A stretch of 64,000 nt of DNA from Taibaiella sp. KBW10 (GCF_003852495.1 NZ_QAJI01000004.1:4124-68123), one strand, 5' to 3'. Positions 17,188 through 26,730 are shown, counted from the stretch's first letter. Translations and numbers: made by a program. The notes: a model not told the origin generated them from the letters alone.

Positions 17188-18273
17188 ATGAGTATTCATA
17201 ATAATTATGTAGCCATAATGGCGGGCGGCATCGGAAGCCGTTTCTGGCCGGAGAGCAGGCAGCATTTGCCGAAGCAGTTTTTGGATATTTTAGGTACCGG
17301 ACGCACATTTATTCAGGATACATACCAGCGCTTTAAAGACATTTGTCCCAAAGAGAATATTTATATTGTTACCCATCATTCTTACGAAGACCTGGTTAAG
17401 GAACAAATTCCTGAAATAGACCCGGCCAATATTATTAAAGAACCTTATCGTAAGAATACCGCACCTGCAGCGGCTTATGTAAGTTATAAATTACAGGCAC
17501 TTAATCCTAAAGCTAATATTATATTAGCGCCTGCCGATCACCTGATCCTGGATCAGAGGACTTTTGAAAGGACTGCTTTTCAAGGTTTGGATTTTGCCTC
17601 AAAAAACGATGCCATTCTTACTTTTGGCATTCAACCCACCAGAGCCGATACGGGTTATGGGTATATTCAATATCAAAAAGACGATTTACAAGACGGTGTG
17701 AGTAAGGTAAAAGTATTTACAGAAAAGCCCGATATAGAACTGGCAAGGGTATTCCTGAAGTCCGGCGATTTTGTATGGAATTCCGGTATTTTTGTATGGA
17801 ATGTAAAAACCTTTACCGATGCCTTTAAAATACATCAGCCCGAAATGGCCGAAGTATTCGAGCAGGCAGCCTCTTCGTATAATGTACCTAAGGAATATGC
17901 AGTGATGGAGCGTTTGTATACACAATGTACCAATCTGTCGATCGATTATGGTTTGATGGAGAAGGCTTCCAATGTATATGTTATTCCTTCTAATTTTGGT
18001 TGGAGCGACTTAGGCACTTGGGAATCCGCTTATGAGCATTCGGATAAAGATTATTTGGGCAATGCAGCCGGTAGCGGCAACATTATGGTCGTGGATGCGG
18101 CAGAATGTATGATAAAATCTGATAAAGATAAATTGGTCGTGGTGCAGGGATTGCAAAATTTTATCGTTATCGATACGAAAGATGTCTTATTGATTTGTGA
18201 GCGTTCTAAGGAACAGCAGATCAAAGATTATGTAGCAGAAGTAAAACGTAACCTCGGAGAAAAATATCTTTAA
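17188..18273 (+). CDS. manC: Mannose-1-phosphate guanylyltransferase
   Basis: 361 residues. It makes GDP-mannose from mannose-1-phosphate and GTP for surface polysaccharides and glycosylation. The nucleotidyltransferase pyrophosphorylase signature MAGGIGSRFWPESRQHLPKQ covers residues 11-30, with IILAPADHLI near residue 111 and the mannose-binding region FTEKPDIE and WNSGIFVWN near residues 175-205. The protein has the single-domain length and lacks the phosphomannose-isomerase fusion of proteobacterial ManC. A TACTTTCG -7-like box sits at 17149-17156. It is divergent from feoA-nadD and followed by pyrH after 74 nt. Confidence 0.9.
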   Translation: MSIHNNYVAIMAGGIGSRFWPESRQHLPKQFLDILGTGRTFIQDTYQRFKDICPKENIYIVTHHSYEDLVKEQIPEIDPANIIKEPYRKNTAPAAAYVSYKLQALNPKANIILAPADHLILDQRTFERTAFQGLDFASKNDAILTFGIQPTRADTGYGYIQYQKDDLQDGVSKVKVFTEKPDIELARVFLKSGDFVWNSGIFVWNVKTFTDAFKIHQPEMAEVFEQAASSYNVPKEYAVMERLYTQCTNLSIDYGLMEKASNVYVIPSNFGWSDLGTWESAYEHSDKDYLGNAAGSGNIMVVDAAECMIKSDKDKLVVVQGLQNFIVIDTKDVLLICERSKEQQIKDYVAEVKRNLGEKYL

Positions 18274-18347
18274 GTAGTGCAGGGTACATTATCCTGACCA
18301 TAAGATATCAAAACCATTAAAAAAGAAAAAAATAAACAACATATACA

Positions 18348-19064
18348 ATGCTTCCTAAATTCAAAAGAGTTCTTGTAAAACTTTCCGGAGAATCGCTGAT
18401 GGGCGATAAAAACTATGGATTAGATTCCACCATGCTGAGCAATTACGCACAGGATATTAAAGAAGTGGTAGAATTGGGCGTAGAGGTAGCAATCGTTATT
18501 GGTGGTGGTAATATCTATCGTGGAATGAACGAGAAGGAAACCGGAATCGAGCGGGCACATGGCGACTACATGGGTATGCTGGCTACGGTGATCAATGGCA
18601 TGGCTTTGCAGGCCTCTTTAGAAAAAATCGGTGTGAAAACCCGCTTACAATCTGCTCTGGTTATGGATCAGGTAGCTGAACCCTATATTAGACGCAAGGC
18701 CATCAGACACCTGGAAAAAGGGCGTGTGGTTATTTTTGGTGCCGGTACCGGTAATCCATATTTTACAACAGACACTGCAGGTTCTTTAAGAGCTATTGAG
18801 ATCAATGCAGATGTGATCTTAAAGGGAACAAGGGTAGATGGTATTTATACCGAAGATCCGGAGAAAAATCCTGATGCCGTACGGTACGAAAGAATCTCTT
18901 TTGATGATGTGATTGCCAAAAACCTGGCGGTAATGGATTTAACAGCCTTTACTTTATGTAAAGAAAATAACCTGCCGATCATTGTATTTGATATGAATAA
19001 AAGAGGTAATTTGTCTGAGGTAGTATCCGGTAAAAACGTGGGTACGATCGTTAATAAAGGCTAA
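18348..19064 (+). CDS. pyrH: UMP kinase
   Basis: 238 residues. It phosphorylates UMP to UDP as a hexamer of the amino-acid-kinase fold. Visible motifs are [14 protein letters not shown] at residues 7-20, [11 protein letters not shown] at about 50-60, [19 protein letters not shown] near 70-88, and [20 protein letters not shown] near 136-155, all characteristic of bacterial PyrH. In E. coli the enzyme is activated by GTP and inhibited by UTP. It is followed 23 nt later by nth on the same strand. Confidence 0.95.
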   Translation: MLPKFKRVLVKLSGESLMGDKNYGLDSTMLSNYAQDIKEVVELGVEVAIVIGGGNIYRGMNEKETGIERAHGDYMGMLATVINGMALQASLEKIGVKTRLQSALVMDQVAEPYIRRKAIRHLEKGRVVIFGAGTGNPYFTTDTAGSLRAIEINADVILKGTRVDGIYTEDPEKNPDAVRYERISFDDVIAKNLAVMDLTAFTLCKENNLPIIVFDMNKRGNLSEVVSGKNVGTIVNKG

Positions 19065-19087
19065 TTTATTTTTAGGATATTTATAAT

Positions 19088-19726
19088 ATGACTAAGAAAG
19101 ACCGCTACCAATTTGTAATTGATTATTTTTCAGTACACGCGCCCACTGCGGAGACGGAACTGATCTATGATAATCCATATCAATTATTGGTAGCGGTTAT
19201 TTTATCGGCACAGTGTACCGATAAGCGGGTCAATCTGACCACACCGGCGATATTCCAGCAATATCCGGGCCCTGAAGACTTGTCTAAGACCACTGTTGAA
19301 GAATTGTTTCCCCTCATCAGGAGTATCAGTTACCCCAACAATAAGACCAAACACCTGATCGGTATGGCACAAATGCTGATGCAGGATTTTGGTGGTGAAG
19401 TACCAATGACAGTAAATGAACTGATCAGGCTGCCCGGGGTAGGGCGTAAGACAGCCAATGTAATCACTTCGGTGATCGACAACCAACCCAATATGGCAGT
19501 CGATACCCATGTGTTCCGGGTTTCGGCGCGTATCGGACTCACGACCAATGCAAAGACACCACTACAGACGGAACTGCAATTGATCAAATATCTTCCCAAA
19601 GAGCTGATTCATATAGCCCATCACTGGCTGATTCTGCATGGCCGGTATATCTGCCTGGCACGTACCCCAAAATGTGCTGAATGCGGACTGACATCTGTCT
19701 GTAAATATTATCAGAAATCAGCTTAA
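19088..19726 (+). CDS. nth: Endonuclease III
   Basis: 212 residues. It is a DNA glycosylase / AP lyase for oxidised pyrimidines in base-excision repair. The helix-hairpin-helix LPGVGRKTANVI lies around residues 115-126 and contains the catalytic Lys; the catalytic Asp follows in VDTHVFRVSARIGLT. The C-terminal four-Cys iron-sulphur cluster is complete (CLARTPKCAECGLTSVC). It follows pyrH by 23 nt and precedes the GyrI-like gene by 31 nt, so the three may form one transcript. Confidence 0.95.
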   Translation: MTKKDRYQFVIDYFSVHAPTAETELIYDNPYQLLVAVILSAQCTDKRVNLTTPAIFQQYPGPEDLSKTTVEELFPLIRSISYPNNKTKHLIGMAQMLMQDFGGEVPMTVNELIRLPGVGRKTANVITSVIDNQPNMAVDTHVFRVSARIGLTTNAKTPLQTELQLIKYLPKELIHIAHHWLILHGRYICLARTPKCAECGLTSVCKYYQKSA

Positions 19727-19757
19727 ATTTGTGGTCCGATAACCTAATCGTCCCGAT

Positions 19758-20378
19758 ATGGAAAAACTAGACCTGAGCAAAGAATACAAACCCTATTATA
19801 CTGCCAAAACCCAACCGGAGATCAAAACTTTTGAAAAGGTATTTTACCTTTCAATACCGGGTCAGGGCGATCCTTCCAGTGCCGCATTTGCAGCAGATAT
19901 ACAAGCATTGTATACGACTGCTTATGCCCTTAAATTTAAATACAAAGCAGAGGGTAGGGATTATGTAGTGGCGAAGTTGGAGGGTTTATGGTGGTATGAT
20001 GAAGAGCAATATCCCAACCTGTCCATAAAAGATACAGCAATTGTCCCCCGTTCGGAGTGGCGTTATCGCTTGCTCCTTCGCCTGCCCGATTATGTGGACG
20101 GAGCGTTTGTGGAGCAAATGAAACATGGACTGGCAGCGGAAAAAGCAAATCCACGGATCATAGATGTCGCGTATTTTACCCTTACCGAAGGTAAATGTGT
20201 ACAAATGATGCACATCGGTCCTTTTGATAAAGAGCCCGAAATATTAGCAATAATGAAAGGCTTTATGGATGCGGAAAACCTGGGCCGTAATGGATTACAC
20301 CATGAGATCTACCTTTCCGATTTCCGGAAAACAGCTCCCGAAAAGCTAAAAACAATTTTGCGGGAGCCTGTTCGTTAA
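19758..20378 (+). CDS. GyrI-like domain protein
   Basis: 206 residues. It resembles stand-alone GyrI-like / SOUL-heme-like small-molecule binding proteins of Bacteroidota: an N-terminal LDLSKEYKPYYTAKTQPEI, then KLEGLWWYDEE, PRSEWRYRLLLRLPD, and a close with GKCVQMMHIGPFDKEPE and HEIYLSDFRKTAPEKLKT. The final HEIYLSDxRKxxPEKLKT motif is typical of this family. No DNA-binding domain is present, so it is not a BmrR-type regulator. Role unknown; family members bind or hydrolyse diverse small molecules. Confidence 0.85.
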   Translation: MEKLDLSKEYKPYYTAKTQPEIKTFEKVFYLSIPGQGDPSSAAFAADIQALYTTAYALKFKYKAEGRDYVVAKLEGLWWYDEEQYPNLSIKDTAIVPRSEWRYRLLLRLPDYVDGAFVEQMKHGLAAEKANPRIIDVAYFTLTEGKCVQMMHIGPFDKEPEILAIMKGFMDAENLGRNGLHHEIYLSDFRKTAPEKLKTILREPVR

Positions 20379-20462
20379 TATGCCGATTTATTTACGAAAG
20401 ATAAGCATTTCGAAATAAATTTATTTCAGATGATTGTTCATTTTGTAAACCATTTTCTTAAT

Positions 20463-20990
20463 AGCTTCTGTCCTTTTGTTCTCACAAAAAGATGAACAAA
20501 AGGGTTGCCGATATGCGGATCGTCATATTATTTTAATTGAGTATCCTCTATTTGGAAATAAAGAGCTAATTATTCTTTTGGTTTCTATTTATCGCTATGC
20601 TACCTTTTGCCTTGATGCAAAAGGTACCGCCAAAAAATCAAGGCTGTATAAATCCATGGCTAAAAATCAATGTGTCGGTCGGTCGTAAACCAAACTCGCT
20701 GCGCTCAAACAGTGGTTTACGCCTTTATCGACCGAGCCAATGATTTTCTTAACGCCGGATTTATAAGGCCAGTCCTAAACGATCTTTACAGAACGGATCG
20801 CTTATTGTTTTCATCACAGCGATAGCAATTTTGTAAGTGTCGTTGCGATTTTTGAGTAATGGATACTCCCTCTAATACTCAAAAATCAATGCACGGAACG
20901 CAACAAAATTGTGGTGCGGAGCAATCGCCTTGATGAAAACAGGCATTTTTGGTCCTTTTGTTGCCACAAAAGGACGAACAAAAGGGCTTG
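20463..20990 (+). repeat. Interspersed intergenic repeat, copy A (structured)
   Basis: This fills most of a 640-nt gap with no believable gene. Its core (about 20590-20845) is repeated in inverted orientation at 41999-42335, with roughly a dozen differences in about 190 bp by eye. It is packed with inverted repeats: a 10-bp hairpin TACCTTTTGC/GCAAAAGGTA (20601-20626), a long imperfect palindrome from 20642 to 20770 (outer GGCTGTATAAATCC / GGATTTATAAGGCC, inner CGGTCG / CGACCG and GTAAAC / GTTTAC around CTCGCTGCGCTC), and matching CCTTTTGTT...AACAAAAGG hairpins at both ends (20472-20503 and 20954-20985). A 75-nt segment near 20850-20920 is absent from copy B. The architecture recalls REP/BIME-type elements; no RAYT transposase is in the window. 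Confidence 0.8.
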
Positions 20991-21018
20991 TCTACTGCAG
21001 ATAACCACATTGCTTTAT

Positions 21019-21975
21019 TTAAAATACCGCTTGGGCAATCGTTTTAATATTGTCACTTTTTCCCATAGAATAGAAGTGCAAAGCCGGTACCCCTTGTGCT
21101 TTCAGGCTTTTGCATTGCTCAATACACCATTCTACACCCACCTGCTTTACTGCGGCGTTATCTTTACATTTAATAATATCAACCACAAGATCATCAGGCA
21201 GGTCTACCTTAAACCGGTGCGGGATCATGCTCAACTGGCTCTTGGTGGCAATCGGTTTCAAACCGGGAATGATCGGTACATTGATCCCGGCAGTACGACA
21301 TTTGTCCACAAACTGGAAATACTTATCATTATCGAAAAACATCTGTGTGACGATATAGTCCGCACCCGCATCCACCTTTTGTTTCAGGTATAAAATATCC
21401 TGCTGTAAACTGGCGGCTTCCATATGCTTTTCCGGGTAGGCGGCAACACCAATATCAAAATTGGTCGGATTGTTCGTTTCCATATACTCGTCAATATAAG
21501 TGCCTGCATTCATGGCCTCAATTTGTGCGACCAAATCATGTGCATAGTGGTGCCCGTTTCGCTCAGGTTTAAAATAGATCTCGCTTTTGATCGCATCACC
21601 TCTTAAAGCCAGTACATTGCTGATGCCCAGAAAATCCAGATCAATCAGGAAATTTTCTGTATCCTCCTTGTCAAATCCCCCGCAAAGGATATGGGGAATA
21701 GCATCTACTTTATACTTACTCTGGATGGCCGCACAGATACCCACTGTTCCGGGTCGCTTACGCACCACCTTTTTTTCCAGCAGACCGTTTTCTTTTTCCA
21801 GATACACATATTCTTCCCGATGATACGTTACATCTATAAAAGCAGGATTAAACTCAATCAGGTTATCAATCGTATTATAGATACATTGTACATTTTCGCC
21901 CTTTAAAGGGGGCAATATTTCAAAGGAAAACAGGGTATTGCCCTGTGCTTTTTGTATATGTTCGGTTACTTTCAT
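21019..21975 (-). CDS. metF: 5,10-methylenetetrahydrofolate reductase
   Basis: 318 residues. This flavoenzyme makes 5-methyltetrahydrofolate, the methyl donor for MetH. Family motifs are FSFEILPPLKG (residues 17-27, with the catalytic Glu), FIDVTYHRE, VLALRGD (around residue 125), the FDIGVAAYPEKH motif around 174-185 and TQMFFDNDKYFQFVDKCR near 210-227. It is the third gene of the SAM-riboswitch operon, 36 nt after the metH C-terminal gene, consistent with joint control of methyl donor and methionine synthesis. Confidence 0.95.
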   Translation of the reverse strand: MKVTEHIQKAQGNTLFSFEILPPLKGENVQCIYNTIDNLIEFNPAFIDVTYHREEYVYLEKENGLLEKKVVRKRPGTVGICAAIQSKYKVDAIPHILCGGFDKEDTENFLIDLDFLGISNVLALRGDAIKSEIYFKPERNGHHYAHDLVAQIEAMNAGTYIDEYMETNNPTNFDIGVAAYPEKHMEAASLQQDILYLKQKVDAGADYIVTQMFFDNDKYFQFVDKCRTAGINVPIIPGLKPIATKSQLSMIPHRFKVDLPDDLVVDIIKCKDNAAVKQVGVEWCIEQCKSLKAQGVPALHFYSMGKSDNIKTIAQAVF

Positions 21976-22011
21976 CTTGTTGTTTTAAAAAGAGTCCATA
22001 AGGGTAAATTG

Positions 22012-24669
22012 TTACGCAAGGTTAGGCGCCAACCACTTTTCAGCCAGGGCATAGTCCATATTTTTTCGTTCCGCATAGTCTTTCAGCTGGTCAGTTTTGA
22101 TCCTGCCCAATCCAAAATATTTGCTGTCTTCATGGGCAAAATAATACCCGCTTACACTGGAGGCCGGCCACATAGCCAGGCTTTCGGTAAGGGTAACCCC
22201 AATGTTTTGTTCCACATTCAAGAGGGCCCAGATGGTTTCTTTCTCCAAATGGTCTGGGCAGGCCGGATAGCCCGGTGCAGGGCGCACGCCTTTATACTTT
22301 TCTTTAATCAGTTCTTCATTCGACAATACTTCATTGGCGGCATAGGCCCAATATTTTTTACGTACTTCCGTATGTAAATGCTCTGCAAAAGCCTCCGCCA
22401 AACGATCAGCCAATGCTTTTACCATAATGGAATTATAGTCATCATGATTTTTTTCATAAGATTCTGCAAGCGCTTCGGTACCAAAACCGGCCGTCACACA
22501 AAAACAACCCACATAATCCTGTATACCCGCATCCTTCGGTGCAATAAAATCGGACAAAGCAATATTGGGAATCTTAGCGGCTTTTTTACTTTGCTGCCGT
22601 AGCGTATAAAATTTGGCCAAAGGCTCATATTCAGGGCTCAACACTTCAATATCGTCTACTATCGAATTAGCAGGGAAAATACCGAATACTGCTTTTGCTT
22701 TTAAGAGTTTCTTGTCGACAATGTCTTTGAGCATGGCCTTCGCATCTATAAATAAATCAGTGGCCTGTTTGCCCACGACCTCGTCTGTAAGGATGTCCGG
22801 AAACTTACCATACAGATCCCAGCTTCTGAAGAAAGGAGACCAGTCAATAGTAGCGACCAGGGCATCTAAAGGCTGATTTTCGATCACCTTAATACCTAGA
22901 AACTGCGGTTTGATAATCGTTTCTTCATTAAAATTCAGTTGAAGTTTATTGGCCCTTGCCGCCTCAATACCCAAATACTCTTTTTGTGTATTATGGTTCA
23001 GGTAGGTATGGCGTATGCGTTCATTTTCGGCTTTGGTTTCTTTAAAATAATTGTCCTGTTGGCTCTCGCTTAAAATGCTGCTTACCACATTCACAGCTCG
23101 GGAGGCATCATTTACATGCACCACAATATTATTATATTTCGCATCGATCTTTACCGCTGTATGCACTTTAGAGGTAGTGGCACCACCAATCATCAGCGGA
23201 AAGTGTAAGCCTTGTCTTTCCAACTCAGAAGCCACATGTACCATTTCATCCAGGCTGGGGGTGATCAGGCCGCTGAGGCCGATAATATCTGCATTTACCT
23301 CTTTGGCCATTTCAATAATCCGTTCGGCCGGCACCATAATGCCCAGGTCTACAATCTCATAATTATTACAGGCCAGAACCACACTCACGATGTTTTTACC
23401 GATATCATGTACATCTCCCTTTACCGTGGCCATCAATACTTTGCCGGCACTCGGGCGGGAACGGTCTTTTTCTTTTTCGATAAAAGGCTGCAGATAGGCG
23501 ACGGCTTTTTTCATCACCCGCGCCGATTTTACAACCTGGGGTAAAAACATCTTACCACTTCCGAACAAATCTCCGACAACATTCATCCCCGTCATGAGGT
23601 AGATTTCAATCACTTCCAAAGGCCTTGCGCTTTGTAAACGGGCTTCTTCCGCATCTTCCTCCACAAATTTATCAATACCATTTACCAAAGAGTGGGTAAT
23701 GCGTTCTTGTAGTGGTAGGTGACGCCAGGCAATATCTTCAATTTTATCTTTTTTGACGGCCTTGTTATGCTCGGCATATTCGATGAGTTTTTCGGTTGCA
23801 TCTTCATCGCGGTCCAGCATCACATCTTCAATGAGAGCTAAGAGGTCTTTCGGTATTTTATCATATACGACCAGTAAGCTGGGGTTCACGATCCCCATGT
23901 TCATTCCTGCCTGAATGGCATGGTAGAGGAACACCGAATGCATCGCTTCCCTCACGGTATCATTACCGCGAAACGAAAAGGATACGTTACTGACCCCGCC
24001 ACTGACCCCCACACTGGGATAATGTGCTTTGACCCATTTGGTGGCTTCAAAGAAATCGATGGCATTGCGACGATGTTCTTCCAAACCCGTGGCTACGGGG
24101 AAGATATTGAGGTCAAAAATAATATCAGTCTCTTTGAACTTGACTACCTGCGTCAGGATATCGTAAGAACGTTTTACAATTTCCAGTCTTCTTTCATAAT
24201 TATCGGCCTGTCCCTTCTCATCGAAGGCCATCACGATAACCGCCGCGCCATAGCGCTTGACCAGTTTGGCCTGACGGATAAAGGTGGCTTCTCCTTCTTT
24301 AAGGCTAATTGAATTGACGATTGGTTTGCCTTGTAGAACCTGAAGACCCGCTTCGAGTATTTCCCATTTAGAGCTGTCGATCATGACCGGAATCCGGGCA
24401 ATATCCGGTTCGGCTGCAATCAGGTTCAGAAAGTTGACCATGGCGGTTTTGCCATCAAGCAAACCGTCATCCATATTCACGTCTAAGACCTGTGCTCCGC
24501 CTTCTACCTGGTCTCTGGCGATTTCCAGTGCTTCATTATAATGGCCGTCCTTGATCAGCCGCAGGAATTTTTTGGAGCCGGCTACATTCGTCCGTTCTCC
24601 TATATTGATAAAATTACTTTCCGGTGTAATGACTAAGGCTTCAAGCCCACTTAATTTCAGATGCTTCAT
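22012..24669 (-). CDS. metH: Methionine synthase, folate/B12/activation subunit (split MetH)
   Basis: 885 residues, starting at the ATG at 24669 ([14 protein letters not shown]); a longer in-frame reading would run into the previous gene's end. Domains in order: pterin-binding ([16 protein letters not shown], residues ~19-34, and [14 protein letters not shown]), cobalamin cap, B12-binding with GDVHDIGKN (the Asp-x-His-x-x-Gly cobalt ligand motif) and [13 protein letters not shown], and an AdoMet-binding reactivation domain with [11 protein letters not shown] and [14 protein letters not shown]. The homocysteine domain is missing here and is encoded by the preceding gene, 17 nt upstream, so the enzyme must be assembled from two chains. 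Splitting at this junction is common in Bacteroidota. Confidence 0.95.
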   Translation of the reverse strand: MKHLKLSGLEALVITPESNFINIGERTNVAGSKKFLRLIKDGHYNEALEIARDQVEGGAQVLDVNMDDGLLDGKTAMVNFLNLIAAEPDIARIPVMIDSSKWEILEAGLQVLQGKPIVNSISLKEGEATFIRQAKLVKRYGAAVIVMAFDEKGQADNYERRLEIVKRSYDILTQVVKFKETDIIFDLNIFPVATGLEEHRRNAIDFFEATKWVKAHYPSVGVSGGVSNVSFSFRGNDTVREAMHSVFLYHAIQAGMNMGIVNPSLLVVYDKIPKDLLALIEDVMLDRDEDATEKLIEYAEHNKAVKKDKIEDIAWRHLPLQERITHSLVNGIDKFVEEDAEEARLQSARPLEVIEIYLMTGMNVVGDLFGSGKMFLPQVVKSARVMKKAVAYLQPFIEKEKDRSRPSAGKVLMATVKGDVHDIGKNIVSVVLACNNYEIVDLGIMVPAERIIEMAKEVNADIIGLSGLITPSLDEMVHVASELERQGLHFPLMIGGATTSKVHTAVKIDAKYNNIVVHVNDASRAVNVVSSILSESQQDNYFKETKAENERIRHTYLNHNTQKEYLGIEAARANKLQLNFNEETIIKPQFLGIKVIENQPLDALVATIDWSPFFRSWDLYGKFPDILTDEVVGKQATDLFIDAKAMLKDIVDKKLLKAKAVFGIFPANSIVDDIEVLSPEYEPLAKFYTLRQQSKKAAKIPNIALSDFIAPKDAGIQDYVGCFCVTAGFGTEALAESYEKNHDDYNSIMVKALADRLAEAFAEHLHTEVRKKYWAYAANEVLSNEELIKEKYKGVRPAPGYPACPDHLEKETIWALLNVEQNIGVTLTESLAMWPASSVSGYYFAHEDSKYFGLGRIKTDQLKDYAERKNMDYALAEKWLAPNLA

Positions 24670-24686
24670 TTTTTGTGTTGATGTGT

Positions 24687-25697
24687 TTAAAGACCTACCG
24701 CGATTTTGCGGGGTGCATACTGCCGGGCCAAAGCCGCAATAGCACTGATATGGTCTGGTGTGGTACCGCAGCAACCACCGATAATATTAATCATGCCCTT
24801 GTCTAAATATTCTTTTACCTGTGCTGCCATCAGTTCTGCCGTTTCATCGTATTGGCCAAAGGCATTAGGCAAACCTGCATTGGGATAAGCCGAAATGGCG
24901 ATATCAGTATTGTTGGATAAAATTTCTAAATAGGGAGCCAGTTGTTTCGCGCCCAATGCACAGTTGAAGCCGATGCTTAATAAAGGAAAATGTTCGATCG
25001 ATACCAAAAAGGCTTCCGGGGTTTGTCCCGAAAGGGTTCTGCCCGAAGCATCGGTAATCGTACCGCTCACCATAATAGGGATCTCAATGCCTCTTTTTTC
25101 TTTGACTTCCTCTATGGCGAATAAAGCAGCTTTGGCATTTAGTGTATCGAATACGGTTTCGACCAAAAGCAAGTCGGCACCGCCATCGATTAATCCTTCT
25201 ACCTGTTCGGTATAGGCTTCTTTGAGCTCATTAAAGGTAATGGCACGGAAGGCTGGGTTATTGATGTCGGGAGACATGCTGGTGGTTTTATTGGTCGGGC
25301 CTATGGCACCGGCTACAAATTTTGGTTCGCCCGGATGCGCCTGCATATAAGTCTCGCAGGCCGATTTAGCCAATTTGGCACCTGCTACATTTAATTCATA
25401 GGCCAGCGATTGCATGTTATAATCGGCCATCGCTACGGTCGTAGAAGAGAAGGTGTTGGTTTCTATAATATCGGCTCCCGCTGCTAAATATTTCAGGTGG
25501 ATGGTTTCGATTGCTTCGGGTTGGGTAAGGGACAACAGATCGTTATTGCCTTTCAGTGGGCTGGGCCAGTCTTTGAAGCGTTCGCCCCGAAAAGCGGCTT
25601 CGTCAAATTCATATTGTTGTAACATGGTGCCCATGGCCCCGTCCAGAATAAGAATGCGCTCCTGTAATAAGGACTGTATGCTTTTATGATGATTCAT
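24687..25697 (-). CDS. metH: Methionine synthase, homocysteine-binding subunit (split MetH N-domain)
   Basis: 336 residues from the ATG at 25697; the longer reading would begin inside the riboswitch terminator. It is a homocysteine S-methyltransferase barrel: [15 protein letters not shown] (residues ~17-31), [14 protein letters not shown], and the zinc-binding cysteines in GFNCALGAK (~232-240) and [13 protein letters not shown] (~301-313). It passes the methyl group from the cobalamin subunit to homocysteine. It is first gene after the SAM-I riboswitch and its intrinsic terminator, so excess SAM should shut down this gene and the two downstream. Confidence 0.95.
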   Translation of the reverse strand: MNHHKSIQSLLQERILILDGAMGTMLQQYEFDEAAFRGERFKDWPSPLKGNNDLLSLTQPEAIETIHLKYLAAGADIIETNTFSSTTVAMADYNMQSLAYELNVAGAKLAKSACETYMQAHPGEPKFVAGAIGPTNKTTSMSPDINNPAFRAITFNELKEAYTEQVEGLIDGGADLLLVETVFDTLNAKAALFAIEEVKEKRGIEIPIMVSGTITDASGRTLSGQTPEAFLVSIEHFPLLSIGFNCALGAKQLAPYLEILSNNTDIAISAYPNAGLPNAFGQYDETAELMAAQVKEYLDKGMINIIGGCCGTTPDHISAIAALARQYAPRKIAVGL

Positions 25698-25729
25698 TTT
25701 TAAAAATGGTTTTGTCCTGATCAGGATAT

Positions 25730-25760
25730 AAAAAAAGCCCATGCATACGCATCCGGCAGC
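25730..25760 (-). terminator. Riboswitch-controlled intrinsic terminator
   Basis: Read leftward, GCC-GG-ATGC / GTAT / GCAT-G-GGC forms an interrupted stem followed by seven T residues (complement of 25736-25730). It lies between the SAM-I aptamer and the metH start, the normal position for an S-box expression platform. Confidence 0.65.
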
Positions 25761-25831
25761 TTTACAGCCTGAAAAAGAATTTATACTATCGTTGAAAATG
25801 AAAAGAAATCGGGAGGGAAATGAATACTGTA

Positions 25832-25937
25832 TTATCTATCCGTATACGGTAGAATGTAGCACCTTCTTTATTTTCGATCGAAAATAAAGGGTTGCTAAGG
25901 CTTCAGCGGGTCTAATCCCTCTGCCTTTCTTGATAAC
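25832..25937 (-). ncRNA. SAM-I (S-box) riboswitch
   Basis: On the minus strand the conserved core is easy to read: TTATCAAGAAAGGCAGAGGG, then ATTAGACCCGCTGAAGCC, TTAGCAACC, and AAGGTGCTACATTC. P1 is TTATC (25936-25932) with GATAA (25836-25832). P3 is a perfect long hairpin, CTTTATTTTCGA / TCGAAAATAAAG (25866-25889), and P4 is CCGTATACGG. The kink-turn and pseudoknot-loop sequences match the S-box family. It sits 135 nt upstream of metH with a terminator in between, so it should act by transcription termination when SAM binds. Confidence 0.95.
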
Positions 25938-25959
25938 ACTTTCAAACAAAGAACTGCTG

Positions 25960-25990
25960 CAAATATATCATATAGTTTTAGAACCGCAAA
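25960..25990 (-). promoter_or_regulatory. Promoter of the metH-metF operon
   Basis: Read leftward, TTTG (25990-25987), 19 nt, TATATTTG (25967-25960). This is a full match to the Bacteroidota TTTG-N19-TAnnTTTG promoter. Transcription would begin about 10-20 nt before the riboswitch P1 helix. Confidence 0.8.
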
Positions 25991-26117
25991 TATTATTTAA
26001 TATCAGGTGCTTTTATAAAATTCTTTTATAGCATAATTGTAAAACAATTTTTGAAGATTTAAGGATTAATGATACATTGTATTAAGTTTTTATCTGCAAT
26101 TTTATAAAACGATTATT

Positions 26118-26348
26118 ATGGAAACAAAAGAATACAGTAATGGAGAAATTACGGTGCTTTGGCAGGCGGAGAAATGTATCCACTCCGGTATTTGTGTCAA
26201 GACCTTACCCAAGGTATACACACCCAAAGAGAAGCCCTGGGTGCATCCTCACGAAGCGGATGCCGCAGCTTTAAAGGATCAGATTGAACATTGCCCTTCG
26301 GGTGCCCTGACCTATAGAATGGATAAACCCGCAGACAATGAGCATTAA
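26118..26348 (+). CDS. Divergent 4Fe-4S mono-cluster protein (YjdI-like)
   Basis: 76 residues. It has the Fer4_19 / YjdI pattern: LWQAEKCIHSGICVKTLPKVY near residues 12-32 and IEHCPSGALTY near 56-66, three cysteines arranged as CxxxxxC...CP. YjdI-type proteins are small predicted iron-sulphur proteins of unknown partner, often with a C-terminal CPSGAL motif as here. Its last 11 nt overlap the start of the OsmC gene, implying translational coupling. It is divergent from the SAM-controlled operon. Confidence 0.85.
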   Translation: METKEYSNGEITVLWQAEKCIHSGICVKTLPKVYTPKEKPWVHPHEADAAALKDQIEHCPSGALTYRMDKPADNEH

Positions 26349-26730
26349 GGTTGCTGCAGTTATTGGTACGGACTTGTACCTGACTGAAATTAGTTCTGGC
26401 GAAAAAAGGATTATAGGAGATGAACCTGTAGATCAGGGTGGCCAGGATAAAGGTTTTAATCCTTATGAATTGTTGGCGGCCAGCCTGGCTTCCTGTACTT
26501 GTGCTACGCTCAGGATGTACGTGAACCGAAAGCAATGGGCGGTGTCACAAATAGCAACGGAGGTGACGCTGGAGCGGGATCCCGATACCCAAAGTACACA
26601 CTTTGAACGGATTATTAGCTTTGAAGGGGCGCTGAGCGAAGAACAGCTACAGCGCTTACTAACGATTGCCAATGCTTGCCCTATTCATAAAATACTGAGT
26701 GGAACGATTGAGATTAAGACAAGGTTATAA
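26338..26730 (+). CDS. OsmC family protein (organic peroxide / redox)
   Basis: 130 residues. It shows OsmC/Ohr family features: DEPVDQGGQDKGFNPYELLAASLASCTCATLRMY at residues ~24-57 with the first redox Cys, and LLTIANACPIHKIL near 107-120 with the second. Characterised relatives reduce organic hydroperoxides; this YhfA-like form, lacking the full Ohr active-site context, may do something else. It overlaps the upstream iron-sulphur gene by 11 nt. A very stable terminator hairpin begins at its stop codon. Confidence 0.85.
   Translation: MSIKVAAVIGTDLYLTEISSGEKRIIGDEPVDQGGQDKGFNPYELLAASLASCTCATLRMYVNRKQWAVSQIATEVTLERDPDTQSTHFERIISFEGALSEEQLQRLLTIANACPIHKILSGTIEIKTRL

Noticed and set aside
20476-20688. 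70-codon reading frame in repeat copy A, sharing an AKGTAKKSRLYKS-like stretch with one in copy B
   Set aside because: It lies wholly in the structured repeat, is cut by a stop after VGRS in copy A but not in copy B, and base changes between copies keep stems and not codons. Treated as a by-product of the repeat.
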